Of a stretch of DNA of 6,475 bases, positions 4,521-6,475 are shown piece after piece. A program made the translations under genes and the position numbers. A model generated the notes under the pieces. It worked only from the letters and a program-made list of their open reading frames with translations. It was not told the origin of the DNA and did no database searches. Source of the stretch: Candidatus Accumulibacter iunctus (GTDB taxonomy: Bacteria > Pseudomonadota > Gammaproteobacteria > Burkholderiales > Rhodocyclaceae); assembly GCA_002345025.1 (NCBI GenBank), contig DDUX01000025.1, positions 1-6,475 of the forward strand, written 5' to 3'. Position 1 is the stretch's first letter. Each line of letters starts with the position of its first letter.

Positions 4521-5749
4521 TGCGGGTTGCGGTCACCGGCATGGGTGTCGTCTCGCCGCTCGGCAATGCCGCGGCCGCGGTGTTTGCCAATGCTCAGGCC
4601 GGCCGCTCGGCTATTCGCCGCCTCGACGTCCCGTTCGCCACGCGACTCGTCGCACCCCTTGTGGCCAGCGCAAACTTTGACGCCGCCGAACATTTCGAGC
4701 CACCAAAGCGGCGCATGCTCGACCGGGTCAGCCAGTTCGCCCTCGTCGCCGCCTCGCAGGCGCTGGGCGGTGCACGCGATGCCCTGAGTCAGCTTGACCG
4801 CAGCCGGGCCGGCGTTTTTGTCGGTACCGGGATGGGCGGCTCGCAGACCAGCGACGACGGCTACAAGACACTGTACGGCGACGACTCGGACCGCATCAAG
4901 CCCTTCACCGTGCTGATGGGCATGCACAACGCGCCCGCCGCATGGATCGGCATCGAGCACGATCTGCGCGGCCCGAATCTGACGTATTCGACCGCCTGCT
5001 CGTCGTCGGCGGTGGCCATCGGCGAGGCCTGGCGGCGCGTCGCCGGCGGTGACCTGGAGGTGGCGATCGCCGGCGGCGCCGAAGCGCCGCTTTCGTTCGG
5101 CTCCTTGAAAGCCTGGGAGGCACTGCACACGCTGGCCGCCATCGATGCGATCGATCCGTCCGCATCGTGCAAGCCGTTCTCGAAGAACCGCAGCGGCATG
5201 GTGCTCGGTGAGGGCGCGGCGATGCTCGTGCTCGAGCCGTGGGAGCGCGCCGTCGCGCGCGGCGCGTCGATCCATGGCGAGATTCTCGGGTACGGGCTGT
5301 CAACGGATGCCAGTCACATCACGCGTCCAAGCGTCGAGGGACAGGCGGCGGCGATGCACGCGGCGCTGCGAGCGGCTGCGATCGCACCCTCGGCGGTCGA
5401 CGCCATCAACGCGCATGGCACCGGTACGCAAGCCAACGACGCGATCGAGACGGCGGCGATCAAGACGGTGTTCGGCAAGCGCGCAGGCCATGTTCCGATC
5501 AGTGCGACGAAGGCGCTGCACGGACACCTGCTGGGTGCAGCCGGTGCGCTCGAATGCGTGCTGTCGCTGCTGGCCATGGAGAGTGCGGTGGTCTTGCCGA
5601 CGATGCACCTGCAGGCGCCGGATCCGGAGTGTGACCTCGACTATGTGCCGAATGCGGCCCGCGAAGCCCCCGCAGTGCGGACGATGCTGTCGAACTCGTT
5701 CGCCTTCGGAGGAACGAACGCCGTCCTCGTCCTCGGTGCGGCGCCGTAG
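4508..5749 (+). CDS. Beta-ketoacyl-[acyl-carrier-protein] synthase, FabF (KAS II) type
   Basis: The protein has 413 residues, full length for a FabF-like condensing enzyme, which joins malonyl-ACP to an acyl thioester with loss of CO2. The N-terminus VAVTGMGVVSPLG (7-19) is typical. The nucleophile is Cys164 in STACSSSA; His303 (NAHGTGT) and His340 (KALHGHLLGAAG) complete the Cys-His-His set, with Lys335 in SATKA. NSFAFGGTN (396-404) carries the gating Phe400 of this family. A Cys-less chain-length-factor role is excluded because Cys164 is present. In KALHGH, His338 replaces the Thr or Ser usual in E. coli FabF/FabB (SMTGH, SLSGH). Three starts are possible: ATG 4508, 4517 (ATGA overlap with the ACP stop) and 4520 (TGATG). 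I prefer 4508 because TGGA (4498-4501) is spaced six bases before it; the choice changes only the first four residues. With the ACP it probably supplies or elongates the starter for the type III polyketide synthase. Confidence 0.92.
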   Translation: MRTMMRVAVTGMGVVSPLGNAAAAVFANAQAGRSAIRRLDVPFATRLVAPLVASANFDAAEHFEPPKRRMLDRVSQFALVAASQALGGARDALSQLDRSRAGVFVGTGMGGSQTSDDGYKTLYGDDSDRIKPFTVLMGMHNAPAAWIGIEHDLRGPNLTYSTACSSSAVAIGEAWRRVAGGDLEVAIAGGAEAPLSFGSLKAWEALHTLAAIDAIDPSASCKPFSKNRSGMVLGEGAAMLVLEPWERAVARGASIHGEILGYGLSTDASHITRPSVEGQAAAMHAALRAAAIAPSAVDAINAHGTGTQANDAIETAAIKTVFGKRAGHVPISATKALHGHLLGAAGALECVLSLLAMESAVVLPTMHLQAPDPECDLDYVPNAAREAPAVRTMLSNSFAFGGTNAVLVLGAAP

Positions 5750-5783
5750 GTGGAGCGGGGCAGACGGTAGCGCTGCCAGGGCG

Positions 5784-6475
5784 ATGACTTTTTCCCTCTG
5801 GGCGCTGATCATCGGCGCGTTGCTGATCACCATGGCCTTGGCCGGCTCGTTGCTGAAGCGCCTGCCGGTCAGCGCTTCGATGCTCTATCTGGCGGCCGGC
5901 TTCGGCCTTGGCACTGCCGGTTGGGGGCTGATGACGCCAGACCCACGACAAGTGCCCGACATTCTCGAACGCGTTGCCGAAGTCGCGTTATTGATCTCCC
6001 TTTTTTCGGTCGGCTTGAAACTGGGTCTACCGCTTTCCAGCCGGCAGTGGCGCTTGCCGCTCCGCCTGGCGTTCGCGTCGATGGCGCTGACGGTCGGGCT
6101 GATCGCCGCGGTCGCCTTCTTTCTCATGGGACTACCGCTCGGCGCCGCCGTCCTGCTCGGGGGAATTCTGGCGCCGACTGACCCGGTGCTGGCGTCTGAC
6201 GTCCAGGTCGACGAGCCTGGTGACCGTGACCTGCTCCGCTTCAGCTTGACCGGCGAGGGGGGGGCTGAACGATGGCGCTGCTTTCCCGTTTGTCTTTCTC
6301 GGCCTCGGTCTGCTCGGTCTGCACGATCTCGGAACCGCCGGTTGGCGATGGCTGGCGATCGATGTCCTCTGGGGGCTGGCGGGGGGGGGTGGCCGGGGGG
6401 CCCTGCCCCGCCCCCCGGACTGGACACCGGCGGGGTTTCTTCGCGCCCCCTAGACCTGGAGAGAGGGGGGTGGGG
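5784..6475 (+). CDS. Cation:proton antiporter, CPA1 (Na+/H+ exchanger) type, partial, with apparent frameshift
   Basis: Membrane protein, 5' part only; the window ends inside it. Hydrophobic segments are clear at about residues 4-25, 31-50, 62-82, 92-115 and 118-137. The hallmark is LLGGILAPTDPVLASDVQV (124-142), the ion-binding helix of CPA1 exchangers, with Asp133 in TDP. Next comes FSLTGEGG (153-160). In this family the motif continues as G-E-x-x-L-N-D-G, and exactly there the reading breaks: a run of eight G (6257-6264) shifts the frame. Removing one G restores E-G-G-L-N-D-G-A-A-F-P-F and a hydrophobic continuation to about base 6390. As given, the unshifted frame has no stop to the window end but reads as Arg-rich nonsense. 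A sequencing or assembly error is likelier than a real mutation. The start at ATG 5784 lacks a good ribosome site. Lying 34 bases after the ketosynthase, it may share the operon; a link to the lipid product is unproven. Confidence 0.8.
   Translation, partial: MTFSLWALIIGALLITMALAGSLLKRLPVSASMLYLAAGFGLGTAGWGLMTPDPRQVPDILERVAEVALLISLFSVGLKLGLPLSSRQWRLPLRLAFASMALTVGLIAAVAFFLMGLPLGAAVLLGGILAPTDPVLASDVQVDEPGDRDLLRFSLTGEGGAERWRCFPVCLSRPRSARSARSRNRRLAMAGDRCPLGAGGGGWPGGPAPPPGLDTGGVSSRPLDLERGGW
6381..6475. other. Homopolymer-rich, probably low-quality contig end
   Basis: G runs at 6381-6389 (nine), 6395-6400 (six) and 6465-6470 (six), and a C run at 6411-6416 (six), cluster in the last 95 bases, far denser than anywhere else. 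The frame-corrected antiporter degrades to Gly, Arg and Pro here and meets TAG at 6451-6453. With a few G/C substitutions the stretch from 6381 would read as a normal continuation of the transporter. I infer base-calling errors rather than a biological G-rich element. Confidence 0.6.

Noticed and set aside
4274..5275. Long open frame (333 codons) on the minus strand opposite the ACP and ketosynthase genes
   Set aside because: It is the shadow of two strongly supported genes in GC-rich DNA. Its translation is Arg/Ala/Gly-rich without any recognisable motif and has no ribosome site.
5759..5777. GGCAG/CTGCC inverted repeat between the ketosynthase and antiporter genes as a terminator
   Set aside because: The stem is only five pairs with a nine-base loop and no T-run follows. 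It overlaps the leader of the next gene.

Overview
The window is GC-rich throughout. Proteins are read from ATG starts with Shine-Dalgarno-like sites, and all well-supported genes lie on the + strand with short gaps or overlaps. Codon choice and protein style suggest a high-GC proteobacterium, possibly a betaproteobacterium such as a Rhodocyclales/Accumulibacter-like lineage. That placement is an impression from protein style and no marker gene fixes it. The fragment looks like the end of a draft or metagenomic contig, because its last ~100 bases are dominated by G and C homopolymers.

Layout. Bases 1-463 hold no intact gene. Part of the stretch (about 87-230) reads, through an in-frame stop, like a decayed piece of an ABC-transporter ATPase of the YddA/SbmA-like type. 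A small protein with a glycine-rich hydrophobic centre follows (464-970). Then comes the core of the window, five genes on one strand: a type III polyketide synthase (1040-2098), a class I SAM methyltransferase (2148-2891), an FAD-dependent oxidoreductase of the geranylgeranyl-reductase/PHBH-like group (2891-4105), an acyl carrier protein (4230-4520) and a FabF-type ketosynthase (4508-5749). A CPA1-type cation:proton antiporter begins 34 bases later (5784). It is interrupted by an apparent +1 frameshift in a run of eight G and runs off the end.

How the genes may work together. The ACP and FabF-like enzyme could build or hand over an acyl starter. The type III PKS, whose Cys-His-Asn triad is intact, could extend it with malonyl units and cyclise it to a resorcinol- or pyrone-type ring. 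The methyltransferase and flavoenzyme could then methylate and oxidise the ring, giving a methoxylated alkyl-phenol or quinone lipid. The closest logic I know is Streptomyces griseus SrsA/SrsB/SrsC (type III PKS, methyltransferase, flavoprotein hydroxylase), but here a dedicated ACP and KAS are added. The product is inferred, not shown. Gene junctions (TGATG twice, a 13-base overlap, and a 16-codon mini-ORF bridging two genes) point to one translationally coupled operon. No tRNA, rRNA, CRISPR array, insertion sequence or convincing intrinsic terminator was seen.
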